Of a stretch of 64,000 bases of DNA, positions 46,918-60,587 are shown piece by piece. The DNA comes from Eumeta japonica. Its lineage: Eukaryota > Arthropoda > Insecta > Lepidoptera > Psychidae. Positions within the stretch are counted from its first letter, which is position 1; each line of letters starts with the position of its first letter. The notes under the pieces are model-generated. The model saw only the letters and a program-made list of their open reading frames with translations. It was not told the DNA's origin and searched no databases. The DNA lies in contig BGZK01000291.1 in assembly GCA_005406025.1 (NCBI GenBank), positions 186,001 to 250,000 of the forward strand, in the 5' to 3' direction. A program made the position numbers and the translations under genes.

Positions 46918-47284
46918 AAATACAGTGTGTAGCGCGGGATGAAACAAAGACCATTTCAGACCGGGGCGGTGACAGCCGTCCCTTCACTCGGGCAGTCAAC
47001 GCTCGCCACACGGTATACTATTATGACTGCTAGAGTTACCTGCAGCCAGGTGTAAACAGAAAAAAACCGAACTTATTTCCCTCGTCTTTTAATTATTGTA
47101 AAAAATGTTAACACGATTGTAAAGTTTACAGAAATCTTAATACATTTATAATTGGAAAATACCGTGAAATTATTCACATAGGCTGCGTAAAAAAAATTTA
47201 GTAATTAATGGTAATAAAAGCAAGACTACGGTAGCAGACCTTGTTCTCAAAAGTTTATAATATTATTATCTGCCTTTAAAACAT

Positions 47285-47352
47285 TAGACGCTTGCCTGGA
47301 ACATGCATTAACATGCAGCATGCATGCAATGCATGTTGCAGGCAAGCGTCTA
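47285..47352. repeat. 24-bp stem hairpin
   Basis: The arms 47285-47308 and 47329-47352 pair over 24 bp with a single mismatch around a 20-base loop rich in GCATGC words. It stands alone in AT-rich sequence. Confidence 0.9.
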
Positions 47353-49071
47353 TTATGGATTTCCGCGAATTAACACCTCACACACTACAATATTTAAAAC
47401 ATTATTTCATTCAATTAACAGATGAGGGCACATTTTTTTAACGCCGGATCTTAGACTAAAAATTGAATAGAACAATTAAAATATTCAATTGTGTAAACAT
47501 AACAATTAAATTTTAATTGAAAATATCTTTATTTAATAGGTTACAAAATAACACTTGAAATACGATATAATTTTTTGCGAACTTATACTTTACCGCTAGA
47601 CCGGAAGGCAGTTTTTCCTCAAAGAGAACGGGCAAGAAACTTAAAGGTAGCTCTTTTCTAATTTCATTATGCATAGAGAGAACATCTAGCGCGTCTAGCA
47701 CCCAGCTAGACGCTCTGTGAAATTGAGTGCATTCAAATTAACTTGTGCAATACTAAAATCACATATTATTTGAAATTTCATTAATAACAATAAACAAAAT
47801 CGATTTCGATACCAAATAGCGTATGTACGGTCATGGCCCTGTCGATGTTGTAAATAACACCGATACTTGTGAGTGCCAAAACATAACTTTTTGTACTATC
47901 TGCAATAGTTTAGTCACAAAATGCAAAAACGTAATTTTTGCATTTTCTAATTTTAATTTTATCGACCCGTAGAAACTTAAATAATGACAATTGAAATTTG
48001 ACGCTACGAAATTTTTTATCCAAAATCTAATGCTGAAAAAAATCCATTCATTTATTTTATCAAAAAAAATCTTCATATCTAGCCGGGCAAAATAATGTTA
48101 AAAAACCCTATTTTCCGCGTTATTTAAACATAAAAACTTTTAGTTACATGGAGAACCTCTTAAAATTTAAAGTAAGAACTCCGTCTCTGACAGAATTTTT
48201 GTTTAGACATATCATGTGATATTTTGGGCTGAAAGCAAAAAAAAATATTTATTAGCACAACCTAATACTTGAATTTGAAACATAAGCCTGTATTACCCCG
48301 AGTTCCATGTACAGAGCTAAATGACCCGAAAGGCCACCGACATAATGATGTGATCGCATACAATTTAAAATACAATTTTCTCCTTTCTAAGTTTTTGAGT
48401 GTGAGTTTCGAATCTATTTGCTATTTTGTAAGTAAACAAAAGAATTTTCATTAGGATCTTTTAAGTTCTAATGTGTTGAACGTCACGGAAATATATTGCC
48501 TAGTTATTAATATATACCTACCCAAGTTAACGAAGTAATTAATTATCGGCTGCTTTAGAAACATTAATTCATATATCAATACATTATTACAATCTAATTT
48601 GTCATTTATAATGATTACTCAGAGAACAAGCTATAATCATTCTAGTAACTGGATCTGCAATTCGAATTCTTTTTACTGAAAAAAAAAAATGAAAATTACA
48701 ATACCTACTCGTGCATTAAAATGTCACTGGTCATCTAATTTGTCCAATGTCATCCAATTTTATAATATCACTGGTCTTCATCTAATTAATGTAATCAATT
48801 AATTTAACATGTTTTAAAACTAAGGTACTTAAGTGTAACAAATAAATAAAATTGGCAATGCAATATTAGTACACTTTTACAAACAAAAAAAAAGTGTGTC
48901 AGCTCCGACGCACGAATGGAGTTTACTGCTTTAAGATGATATCATACATATAGATTAGTATAATGGTAAATGAAAGCATCTATTATATTATTCAAAGCAT
49001 AATACACAATTCATTTATTTATTTTAATAGTAAAACAATTAAATCGTCATTTAAGAAAATATTGAAAATAA
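47353..49071. other. No gene seen
   Basis: AT-rich. The 47408-47459 segment repeats the word found at 13368-13420. Short frames on both strands show no family resemblance. Confidence 0.5.
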
Positions 49072-49488
49072 TTATGTTATACAATCATTTTTTTTGTAAG
49101 ATTGATTTTCTCTATCATTGACGTTATCTTGCGTAATGTTTATCACAGGAACAACAGCGGTATCATTAAACACTGAAACAATTGGTTTATGGTAACTAAA
49201 ATATAATACATGAATGTCGGAAGATACATGTGTGATAAATAGTGAAAACATCGCATCAATAGTTATACCATATCTAGTTGTCCCTAGGGTTCTGTCAGAA
49301 ATTAAATCTAAGTTCAGTTCATCTTTCAGAAATTGTACTAAACGGAAACCATCTACTTTATTAAAATCAATATTAAAATCTCCACCAAGTATAAGTGGAA
49401 GTTCATGGTAACGTTTCTTCAATAGTTTTGAACCCCCTTCTGTATACACTAACAATGATTCGTGGAGAAAATCTATTATATTTGTCAC
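49072..49488 (-). mobile_element. Endonuclease-like fragment, probably from a transposon
   Basis: A 138-codon - strand frame contains LPLILGGDFNIDFNK (residues about 31-45), then LNLDLISDRTLGTTRYG, then TIDAMFS and VLYFSYHKPIVS. The GDFN motif followed by a T-D pair and a final S-H pair is the order of the exonuclease/endonuclease/phosphatase fold. I recall very similar peptides in Helitron-type and other insect transposons. It lacks the N-terminal half of the fold (EN domains are about 220 residues). No helicase or polymerase lies next to it. Confidence 0.65.
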
Positions 49489-50829
49489 ATTCTGATTGAT
49501 TGAAATTTAAACAGTAACCATGACGATTTATTTATTTCAGTAACCATGACTATATTATATTATCTAACACTTGATTTTACTCCCATAAAATTCCATACCC
49601 CGGGCCTTAATATGAAATCGATTCTTAAGGAGTAAACTCCAAAACTGTTTTTGAAAACCATCTACAACTTAACTCGTCTGTGCCAGAATAGAGATGTCTA
49701 TGAATGTAATTTTATTAGCATACCGAACGTTATGCAAGTGCAGGCCCAGACAGGACGCGGCGGTCGCCCGGGCGACGAGCTGAGCTGAGCCCTGGGACAG
49801 CGCCACCCCACCTCCATCTACTACGTGCGATTATAGACCATACCTACGCAGTGATAGGAATGAATTTCTATTTCAATGAATTATAGTCAAACAGCGTACG
49901 CGTTGATGTTCTATGACGTAGGTAATATGGTTCCTTTTTTTTGAAACACCATTGGGACGTTTAACGCAGCTTTAATAATAGGACATTAAGTCGTGAATCA
50001 CTCGTAAATAAGGTCGAATATCGAGTACGCGATTAGGCTATGGTCGTGCGGGGTGAGATGGGGAGGAAGACTCCTCATTCATAATCACGGCGCGGCCGCG
50101 GGCGCGGAGGGAGAGAGGGGGCGCATCGAACGCTCAGGTGGCTTAGGTTTTAGATTTATCGTTCGCGGTGAAATTGTCCGTGGCAGTTGCTAGGGGCCCG
50201 TTGACGTTGTAGCTGCATACTGATTGACCATAAAGTTTCCTTTCATGAAGCACCTCTTGAAAACGCTGAAACGATTCCGATCCATTGATTCTGGTGTCTC
50301 GAATTCATTAAAACAGGTTCAGCTCGAGTATGAAATATAAAATGTTCAAGTGAATCAAACAATCGCAAATTTCATAGTCTACAAAGGTCTGGCGCTAATA
50401 TCGCTAGCCAATCGAGTTGTAAGAGCGTTAATAATAAGGAGAATTATAGAATTACATAAATAAATCCACAAAATATAATGTGCTCTAGACATAGAACAAT
50501 ATGTGAGCAATAACTGCAATATAGATATTGTAAATGACTGTTCTTAGTATATCCTATCACTTCTGGGAGTTGATAGATACATAATAATACCTACTCGAGA
50601 ATGTGATTCATTCCACTGCCACAACAAAAAATCTATTTACTATTAAGCCAGGTGTACACATTTCAAAATACGTTTTAATCGGCATTAATTTTTGAGGTTG
50701 AAATATTAGCAGGTGCTGAAATACGTCTCGACTAAATTCGATTTTCTACACGAAACTTGTACGTAGGGAACTCAGAAAGTTTTGAGATATCAGATACAAA
50801 TTTACTACAGGTTACATTTTTTGTCATTA
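49489..50829. other. Two GC-rich patches in non-coding sequence
   Basis: CG-rich patches at about 49738-49830 and 50040-50220 (with GGCGCGGCCGCGGGCGCGGA) stand in AT-rich DNA. They could be alternative promoters or conserved control regions. No open reading frame supports coding. Confidence 0.35.
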
Positions 50830-51560
50830 CATTTCTTCAGTTGACTCTGTCCTGGGTCGTTGTGGTGAAGCAGTAGCCCACAGACGCAGCTCTCTGCTCG
50901 GTGCTCACAGCGGTAAAACCTTCTGATATACATGCGGTAACATGATTCAGGAACATCAAGTTACTTTTATCTCGTAAGGCTACTGATATCAGTCTACCCG
51001 TTATGAACTCGTGATCAAAATTTTGCCCAAACTTTTCGCTTACTTCACTTTGGCAGGCGTCGGTTCATTTTGAAACGACCACACACGGTCGACTGACGCT
51101 GAGTTTTTGGATCATCCTCACAAACCCATGATTTATCGTCCTAAAGATATCGCAAACGCCCTAACACGAGCCTGATTTAGATTTCGCCATCACATCATGG
51201 CGTCATTGTATACCCATACTGTTTCTGAGAACATGTTAAATTGTGCGGTACCCAGATTGGAACTATCCTCCTCACGCAAACATGCCCTTATAGAATTCTG
51301 CCCGATCCAATCTGCAGTATATTTTGAATTTCTTCATATGTAATTTTCTTATTCAGCTGAACTGCGTTGCACTTTTTTAGGTTTCATCGTCCACTTCATT
51401 CTTTGTCTGCCGAAGTTAGTAAACCGCGTTTGAATTCATAAAAGCAAGCTGTGAAAAGTCGTTTCAGAAGGTCTTTTGTTTCGAAGGCTATACGAAGTTT
51501 TTCAATTGATTTTTCTTGTGTTTTTAGACGACATTTGAAATCGTACAAAATCATCACGCC
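50830..51560 (-). pseudogene. Mariner-like transposase remnant, second type
   Basis: On the - strand, from 51554, the frame reads MILYDFKCRLKTQEKS and then FYEFKRG, the start of the N-terminal paired-like domain. Next come ITYEEIQ and, after frameshifts, VWVYNDA and DDPKTQRQSTVCG, which corresponds to the region just after the first catalytic aspartate. It ends with RRFYRCEHRAESC and a worn HNDPG word corresponding to HHDNA. It differs from the mariner at 10 and 43 kb, so two mariner lineages are present. Many stops and shifts make it inactive. Confidence 0.75.
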
Positions 51561-52754
51561 ATAGGGTTCTCATTGTAGAACCACTTTTTTAGGTGACAAA
51601 GATTATTTTAATTTTTCTCTTAAAAAATTTGGATGAAAACCTGACATTAAAATATCTATATTTTTTCTTACATAATCGAATTTCATAAATCAGTAACGAC
51701 CAGCCAGTGTCTTTTTTTTAAACTATTTTATGCAAAATATTATACGCGGCTCGGTATACATACAGCCCCGTACCATTTAAAAGGAAAAACTATTAGTAAA
51801 CATTCTCTCGATTAAAAACGCGATTAAGCAAAACAATACAAAATATATTTATGTTTACCCTCCGCAAGCGTAGTTTCAATATTGCATACAGAACCAATAG
51901 AACATCAGAACGGTCCGCTGTTTACCGTTTCGAGGCACAATGGGCGAGCCGGCGCGCAAATTGTATTTTGATGGCGAAAACATGGCCGACTAATAAACTT
52001 GAATTTTACGCACACGTTGTGATTTAAAATTAGCTCTTTTTACGGCAGAGAATACATTTATTGCTCAGTTTATGTGGTTTTATTCTATAAATATGGAAGA
52101 ATTACTTTTTTTCTTTCTTTTTTCCAGATCAGTTTGATTTACACATTTTTCTTTCTTTGCGATAAAATCGATATATTAGTTTTCAGAAATTTCCATCCAA
52201 ATTATAATGGAACATTTAAGAACTTATTACTTTACCTATCCTCACAGCAATCTTCCTCAGGAATAGTATAAACTAACGGAAGCGATATAGTTGTGTCCGG
52301 GCGGATAGCCCGCATAGTTGAGAAATTGCGTAAAAAAAGTATATTTAAATGTAATATCAAATAAAAAGAGAAAATAAGTATTTTCAACAATACGTATAAT
52401 TCTGAATAAAATAAAACCATTCCGAAAGATATTTTCGCTTCGCTTAGGCTATAAATATTTTTGTATACTTAACTCAATTTCTAACCGCAACGCATTTTAG
52501 TACGCTAATAAAAATGTTATGATAGTAACAATTCATATCAAAATAACGTTAAAATATTAAACTGAAACAGAAAATATCCCACTTCTGTTGTTTTAATGTC
52601 TATCGTAAGACTTACGTAAATGTCTGGGAGAGGAAAGATATATTCTGATAAAATCTTAATAACATAAAGCACCGTACATACAGATATTGCTCACAGTGCT
52701 TCTTACCTATTTTATGTCGACTGCATGACGTAAATGAGTAAAATGGGTTTATCA
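51561..52754. other. No gene seen
   Basis: AT-rich sequence with a small GC-rich spot near 51940-51990 (GGGCGAGCCGGCGCGC). No supported coding region. Confidence 0.45.
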
Positions 52755-52913
<159 letters not shown>

Positions 52914-54372
52914 GCTTATCGTGTACGTGTGCGTGCATACGTGCGTGAGTGTGCATGTACATGTACATCCGTACATGAAGAAACAAATAACACACAACTT
53001 TGTGTGTATTTGTTTTAAAATGTGGTTCACCATACGTTTTAATTTTAATTTTTAATCAACGGTTTTAGCCCCAAGAGGTTCGTCCTGCATTGAACGAGCT
53101 ACGACGATAACCAAAATTTGAGATAGCGTAACTGAACATCTAAATAGTTAATATTACAGCATATTATAGCTATATTATTATAGCAGAAATAGTTAATATT
53201 ATTTATCCATCGAAATGTAGACAAACGGGTAATGTGAAATTATGCAAGGCTGTTTAAAAACGCTTTTAATTTTAGAGAGCTTTTTTAATATTTAAACGTC
53301 CTCATAGTTCCTAATCTTTAGAAGTACAGTGTACTAAATTATTAAATTCAGTCGGTTTATATAAACTTGAACAGAAGATAAAAAAATACCAACAAAACAA
53401 TACAGACAAAAGTAATTGCAGGGGGACAGTTTGACAGATGTTTTTAGTGACTAACTCAAAGAAAGAAAGACAATGTGTTTATCGGTATACGTTCGTAATA
53501 TGTTAATTCGTAATACCTACATTTCTTTGTAATATTATAAAGCTGAGGCACGTAGTCTTGATTCAGACGATTTGTATACCGATAGATCTTCACAATGAAA
53601 ACATAATACAGCATAAAAGTCGAAGACGATTTACCAGAATCATGAAAGACGTGAAGATCCCCCACAGCATTGGGTCAGCAGTTGAAAGGAGACCCGCGCC
53701 TACAAGTAACGTGCATGTCGTAGAAGTTGATGGCGTATAAACGCTACAATGTTGTCATTACGTAAATAATAATAGTTTGAAGGCCCTATCAAACAAAATT
53801 TCGGTCGAATAAAACCTTCTAGCAAAAATGTATATCAAAATATATTACCACACAACAGTTATTTTTAATTTTCTTTCGCGTTCAATAATCGTAGTTTTAA
53901 TTTAGCCACGGATTATGGTGTAAAAAATTACATTATATTAATTATTTATCGCAAAAAAGATGAAAATGAAAATAAATTATTCAGCAATCACTCTGACATC
54001 ATTAATTTCGACTGCTATCAATAGAATCTAAAACGTAGACAATAAACTAGACTGGAAAAGAATTGAATTTTATAGTCTACGTTGACGAAAGTAGTTAAAA
54101 GCAGTCGGAATCTTTTGTTATAGACTGAACTGGGGACCTCCGACTACACTATATTTGTAGCACACTACACACTGTGAGTGTACACTGAGTCTCGGCTGCT
54201 TCGAATTTTTCTTTAAATGAATAGAAAAATGGCATAAAATAATTTAACTTCGTGCAATATATCATCATTTTTTGCTCAAACAAATATTTTTATGTCCGCG
54301 GGCATTTACCTCGATTAGTCCTAAGTTTAATTACATGTTTTTTTTTTCAGTTTATAAACTAACTACAAAAAC
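52914..54372. other. No gene supported
   Basis: AT-rich, with a mixed-composition patch at 53640-53740 (+ frame MKDVKIPHSIGSAVERRPAP). The patch lacks flanking splice signals that would make a convincing exon. Confidence 0.4.
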
Positions 54373-55112
54373 AATGTGGTGTCGTGGGACACCAAGTAGG
54401 AACGAAGTTCCTTCGGCTAATGGAGAATCGACACAATTTGCAAAAAATAATTAAATATAAATAGAATTATTAATACTAATAATAATCTCTATGAAGTTTC
54501 GTAGTTTTTTTCTCAATTTTTCCGTTTGACACTCAAAACAGCAAGAAAGATAACCTAGGTAACCTAGAAAGCCTTACAAAGATTTTAGTATGTACACACA
54601 ATATTAGCCAATATAAAATATTTTATATTTATAAATAAACTAATACTTACGTATTTAATTCTTTTGCACTGAATAATTTCCCACTATTATCACTGTCAAT
54701 TGCATTCAAGTCACTTGTTAGTTCACTTGCCATTGTTACTATATTTATTATTGTTTTGACGATTTGAAATTATATGAAAATAAACGAGACTACTCATGAG
54801 TAAAATATATCTATAATGTGAATATTAGCCACGTGCTTGTCCATGAATTCATGAGTATATACTATGCATTGGCGGGGTGGAGTGGTAATAGAGAGAGGGG
54901 ATGAGAGAACGAAAAGAAAGAGGGAGAAAGACAAAGGTATTATACACTACTCGCTTGTGTATACGACTGTCGCGCCTGCGCACGTCTCATTTAACGGTTT
55001 TATTCCACGGACTTTTTCTTACGGTTTTACTATCACATTTTTTTCAGTTCGATCGCACAGCAAAATCCCTATCTCCTCCAAGCCCGCCGTAAGGAACTTC
55101 GTTCCAAAATTT
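54373..55112. mobile_element. Candidate transposon with GGAACGAAGTTCC ends
   Basis: AGGAACGAAGTTCCTTCGGC near 54401 and its reverse complement form GCCGTAAGGAACTTCGTTCC near 55087 bracket about 740 bp. The left end also contains the small palindrome GGTGTCGTGGGACACC. In between, on the - strand, is a pyrimidine-rich leader, an ATG and a donor (next entry). The arrangement suits a shortened DNA transposon carrying its promoter and first exon. Confidence 0.45.
54651..54733 (-). CDS. Candidate first exon on - strand, likely transposon-borne
   Basis: From 54733 the - strand reads MASELTSDLNAIDSDSG and KLFSAKELN, then the donor GTAAGT right after 54651. The exon is 83 bp, 27 codons plus two bases. 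It lies between the inverted GGAACGAAGTTCC ends, so it probably belongs to that element, though an ordinary gene start is possible. No further exon was found. Confidence 0.4.
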
Positions 55113-58100
55113 TTATATATCGCAGTCAACATTTATATTTTCTTTTATTCATTTTTTTTGTATTTACTATTTATTAAAACGTGGAGATGTTTAATAGGAG
55201 CTCTCATAGCGGCAGTACAGCTGCGTGTGATGTCGCCGGGTATCAGCGCCGCGGCGGGCCGGGCGACACTCGAACGTCCCTCGTTAGCGAATAGACAGTG
55301 CGTGAACAATACCGGCCCTCGGCTGAAACAGTAAATGTAACCGAACAGAGGGCTGCTGAGAGCCATTAAAAGCTGTCTAATGAACTAGATGGCCGCCTTC
55401 TTGCTTTTACGACTTCGTTTTTAGTATTTAAGACAGAGCGGAGTGCAAAAATAATCGCTTTAATATTATAATACAGTGGAATAAATTGAACTTCTTTATT
55501 TAGCAAAAGTACGCTGAAGAGAATAAAATAAAAATGTGTCAGTTTGACACGTAAAAAATATTGAACATTTATTGTATTATTAAGCAACTTGTTGCAGTGA
55601 ATTTCGTAAAAAATCAGTCCAGTTGTCTTACAGTTCTAGTTTTTCAATCAACTATAAAATTGTTCCTCTTAAAGCGTGCAAACACACATTTTACTTTTTG
55701 CGTCTGTCAAGATATGTTCCACAGATCTAAAATTAGATCAAGTTTTCTATGTCGATTACAATTTTCAGAGTTAAAACACGAACAAACTTATAATGAGAAA
55801 AAAAAGCCGTAAACCCACATTTAGAAAATACATTTAAAAAAGACCATAAAATGCACCATTTGGGATTATTACGTAATAAGCCATGAAGAACGTCTTCCGA
55901 GCCCGTGAAAATAGTGATTGCTACGGACATGATGACTTACACAGTGCAACTGAATAAAAAAAAATTATATCCATTCGTTAACAACTAACAACCGAATACC
56001 ATTCGAGCTAAACATAAATTAATTACTAAATCGGAATTGAAATGGTAATCGATAGTAACAATATAAATTCCAACATAGCTGTTTGACAGTGATCGATAGC
56101 AATATCTAAAATAAGACACATGTAAATATGAAGACGAAAGTTGTAAACAGACTAAGAATAGATCAGAATGAAAAATAAATTTCGACATAAGCTCACACAT
56201 TATTCTGTAGAATGTACTGCAATCCACCTCCTGGAAAGTACCACGTAGCTCGTTAACTAGGAACCGGCAGATAGTTCTATTGGAACTGGCGCTCGTCATT
56301 AGTCCGTCATCGTTGTCAGAGTTGTGAAACTTAACTGAATGCGTGGGGATAGTTTTGAATCGATAGATACTAGAAACCACGCGATTCGATAAAGGAAAAG
56401 ATTTTAGTTTAGCATTCAGAGAGGAGGGAATATTAAATAATAAAAAAAAAATCTTGTTAAAAAAGTCGTATTGGGATTTAGAAATAATTGAAAATTTTGT
56501 ATTAGGTTTATAAAAATTGGTCTCTTACTATTAGGATGCTAATTGAAAGCAAAACTTCAGTGTATAACCGACATTTCACAGTGGGCACGCAATGAAATCT
56601 TATTACACGACGAAGGCAATAATGATGACATAAGATTTATCGCACAACAAATTGTAAATCATATAGCTTCATTAAAAAAATAACACGCGTGTCAATTTAT
56701 GTTGTCTTTTGTATAGTATTAATTGCCTAGTATACAAGGTAAGTTTTCTGTGACTTGTAATACTTTTGTTGAAAATAGGCATCGATTTTCAGAACAATAA
56801 ATTCGACTTAAGAATCCTGAACCTCGGATCAGGTACGTTCTGCTGGCCTAACATGACGTCCTAAAGAAAAGCCTCTCTATAGCAGTTCCGCTTGCATTCA
56901 TTACGTTGGAGAAAAATATTCCTATAAATTATGATACACTCTTCTAAGACATCATGCTAGGCACGCAGCAGTGAGCTGCAATCGACAGAGAAACAAGCAC
57001 TGAACTGATCAAGCTGCAGTGCCATCGACGTGCGTCTACAGCTATTACAAATCGCTCCAGCGAGCTGTCACGCAGGACCTATACTTGAAAATCGTTAACT
57101 TCAGGCGTATCCATTGACCTACGCGGCGTATACAGCTTTAGTGTTCGGTATCCAAATGTCACCCAGTCATTTGACACGGGTATATGAAATGTCAGTCGAC
57201 CCCGTTACCTTTGGGGGTTAGAAAGGACAAGTGGATTTCGATGTTTCATAATATTTTTTAGGGCGAAACGAACTTATTTTTGTCGGCGATACCTTGTATG
57301 GCGTCGCATTTCGCCGATTTCATATTTAGCTTTTCGGATTAATAATTTGTAACAATACAGCCTTACCTTTACACGTTCGTATTGTAACAGGTACGTAGTT
57401 AAATGTAAATGAATTAATGAAACCCAAGGGGTAGCTTATCTGATTAGCTAATGTTACTATTACTTTATTTTTCTCGAATATTTTTGATTGTTTACTAGAG
57501 CATCTTCTTTAAGTAGTTTGAACATAATAATTATTAGCGCATGCCTATGGACTTCAATTATTTCCGACGCAAATGCACCGGCTAGTAACTTGATAGGAAC
57601 CTCACTCCGACCCTAATGCTCTTAAATACTTTATTGTGTCAGATAATTGATTATTTGTGTTGCAAATATTCAATTATTAATTATATCATATGACGGGATA
57701 TCTGGAATTTATCCTGTATCTTCATTTTTTTGTAATGTTCAACGACCTTATAAGATTCTTATTACAGAAAAAATATTGATTACTTCTACCGTGCATAAAC
57801 AAAAAAAAAAGCACAGAAGGTATTAAAAGTGAATATATAATTTATTTCTTTAAGCTTTAATTATATAATAAAATGGTAAACTTCAAAAATAAGTATAAAA
57901 CGATATTTTTAAAAAGAGAAAAATAACCAAAAACATGCTCATTGAAAGGTACTATGCATGATCGTTAAATAAAAGCTATCGATTTCTTAAAACACACCAC
58001 ATTTTATCGATAAATTAGAAATACTTGAATTTTTTCCACAACAAATAAGCAGATAGCTCTTACGATTACAAATACACATTAAAATATTTCCTTACACAGA

Positions 58101-59579
58101 AACACTTCTATAGCAAAATCTATAGAACTCTCGCCCTAAGGAATTCGTTTTAGTTTTTTAGATACGGAATTCTAAAAGCAAAGGCTGCGCTACATACTCG
58201 AAAAAAGACTAATCGTGCTCAACGATATCATAGACAATCCGAGATCTTATTGACATTTGACTACAAAATCCGAAACGATATTAACATTCGACTACAAAAG
58301 GTCCAATCTCCTAAGAACAAATGGTATCTAACATGAAAAATAAATTTTCAAAAAGCGACGAAACCTCAACAAACGACCGGTGTTTAATTATCGCCTAGCG
58401 AACATTCAGCGCCGAATAAGGTGCTTTTAAAAAACCTTATTATAGGCCCTTCAATAGGTATTTCACGGAAAATATTAAGGCTTGAACGAATTTTTTTTTT
58501 TCGAATGAAAAAACATCCCAAGCCCATCCGTGCTCATAGTCGAGCGCGCCCATTTGAATACGAAACGCCATCCGGCAACTGAATTGCCATAATACACTTT
58601 TTGATGTAGCGCGCTTGAATGTTTGCAAGCGTGAAGATCAGGGAAACGCCTAAAGGGAAGAAAGTAAAACAATATTGTACACGACGCCGTAATACGAATA
58701 AAGAAAATAACGTGATAAATAATAATGGAAACGTGTCGTTTTTGTGTGTATGAAAGGCTGCAATTTTTTTTTCAGTTCTTTGTGAATAAATTTTTACAAC
58801 ACATCTTACCCAACAAACGTTTTAGCGACACATAGAGCATACTTTATAACCCTAAAAGAGAAAGATGCTACAGTAGCTGTGCGTATTACTTCGGGCCATT
58901 AAAAGACGGTTGTTAATCAACACTATCATTAAATGCTAAACTAGATGCCTATTGGAGCAAAAAAAGGACGACCTTAAAGATAAAAAAGGTAAAGTAACAT
59001 ATTAGTTCGCTACAATACACCTGAATTACTGGTAAGGTTTATTTAAGAAATAGACATCTAATATTGTCTCGTAAAGTTCTAGAAAAGAAAGATTCCCCAA
59101 AGATAAATAAAGGGGTAATTGACATTATTAGTTATTTTAAAACGCTAATGCAATCTCTTCTAAAATCAGGTACTTAAGGATTCTCAAAACTTCATTATAT
59201 TACTTGAGATGGAACAATTGAAACATTTGTTCCTTTTCTAGATTTTATACTTTCAAATATCACCTCTCTATTACTTCTGGTGCTGTTAGAGACCTATTCA
59301 TCACATCATTATCCCTAGCTGATAGATCACGTATTGTTGTAAACGTATCTTGGCTTAGGAATTTACACCACAATGATAGAACAAGTATGTTTTAATAAAC
59401 ATCTCGTTACTCTCAATTTTGCACTTAATGTAAGTGTTCAAGTTGTGGTAAGTAGGAATGCAATTATAAATAATAAAAAATTTAGAAGACCAAAAAAAAT
59501 TTCAACTTATTACGTAAATTATTACTTACGTACGTAAATAATTACCTGTTATTAAATAATTATAAATATGTATATAAAT
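55113..59579. other. Long non-coding region with a few unassigned patches
   Basis: A CG-rich patch lies at about 55195-55330. A 131-codon - strand frame (56380-55985) begins MVSSIYRFKTIPTHSVKF and includes ELRGTFQEVDCS; its first half has coding-like composition but no splice context. A mixed-composition block at about 56990-57250 is non-repetitive. Poly-A and poly-T runs are common. Nothing here can be called a gene. Confidence 0.4.
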
Positions 59580-59935
59580 AATTATCTTTGCCTATCTCTC
59601 TTGCCTCACTGACATCCATCAATCTTTTCATGCAAGCTCGTCGGTTTCGGGTGCTTAAAATTTGGCCCTTTTTGTTATTAAGCCACCAATATGGTCTGCA
59701 TAGGATTTTCTAGCGCGACCCTTACCGACCTTTCCATCACACACTTTAGCTCTATAGATTTGTTCCGTCAGTCTACTTGCATTCATCCTCTCCAGATGGC
59801 CAAACCACCGGAACATACCTCTTTGTGCTCTAACCAAACCATACCGCTCGCTAACATCACTGTTTCTGCATCTATCTTTCCGAGACACTCCACATATACT
59901 ACGCAGCGATCGCATCTCCACCGCGCGTGCTTAGA
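59580..59935 (-). mobile_element. RTE-type LINE 3' end (best-preserved copy)
   Basis: The - strand frame 59921-59655 is open for 88 codons: MEMRSLRSICGVSRKDRCRN, then RGMFRWFGHLERMNASRL, then KVGKGRARKSYADHIGG. This is the characteristic C-terminal part of RTE-type polymerases in insects, and the downstream KHPKPTSLHEKIDG-like words match the 3' end at 3.2 kb. It is truncated at 5' by about 85% of the element. Confidence 0.85.
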
Positions 59936-60587
59936 AATCATACTTTTTATTTAAGTTGCACATAGGCTATAACTAGGTAAATTGTATTCTTATTATTTAC
60001 TTAAGAAAGTCTAATCGAGGTTTCTTAAATGATCAATGAGTAAAAAATAGGCGTGGAAAATAATAAATACACTAATTCAATATTCTCGTTTAATCGATGA
60101 TCATTTAATTGCCTACGTGCATAATGTTTGTAGTAGATCATAATATTTATCATATTCTTACTCCATTAATAAAATGAACCCAATAAAATTATCGGGAGAT
60201 ATTGTAACGAAACTTTGGCGTTTTATGTTTATTACAACTTCTGTGATGTATATATTATGTAGATTCCTTATTCATGTCAATTTTGTTCTTATTTAGTTCT
60301 CATTTTATTTTTATTTTGTGAGATCTATCTTTTAGTAAGATACAAGAATTATTTGGTTCCATTGCATCAAAATAATCAGCTGTTTATTGTCATTGCTAGT
60401 AAGATTTAGTAGTGAAGGACGGACTAAAACTAAGTAGAAGTTTTGTTTAATTAATAAAAAATAAAGATTCTCATTACCATTAGATTAAACTTTTTTTCAG
60501 TTTGATTCGCATTATTTTTCTAATATGTAATAAACAAATACTTTTAAAAAAATTTGGTTGCCTGTAAAGTCGGTATACGGGCGAAAG
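59936..60587. other. No gene seen
   Basis: AT-rich sequence before the MITE. No structure recognised. Confidence 0.45.
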
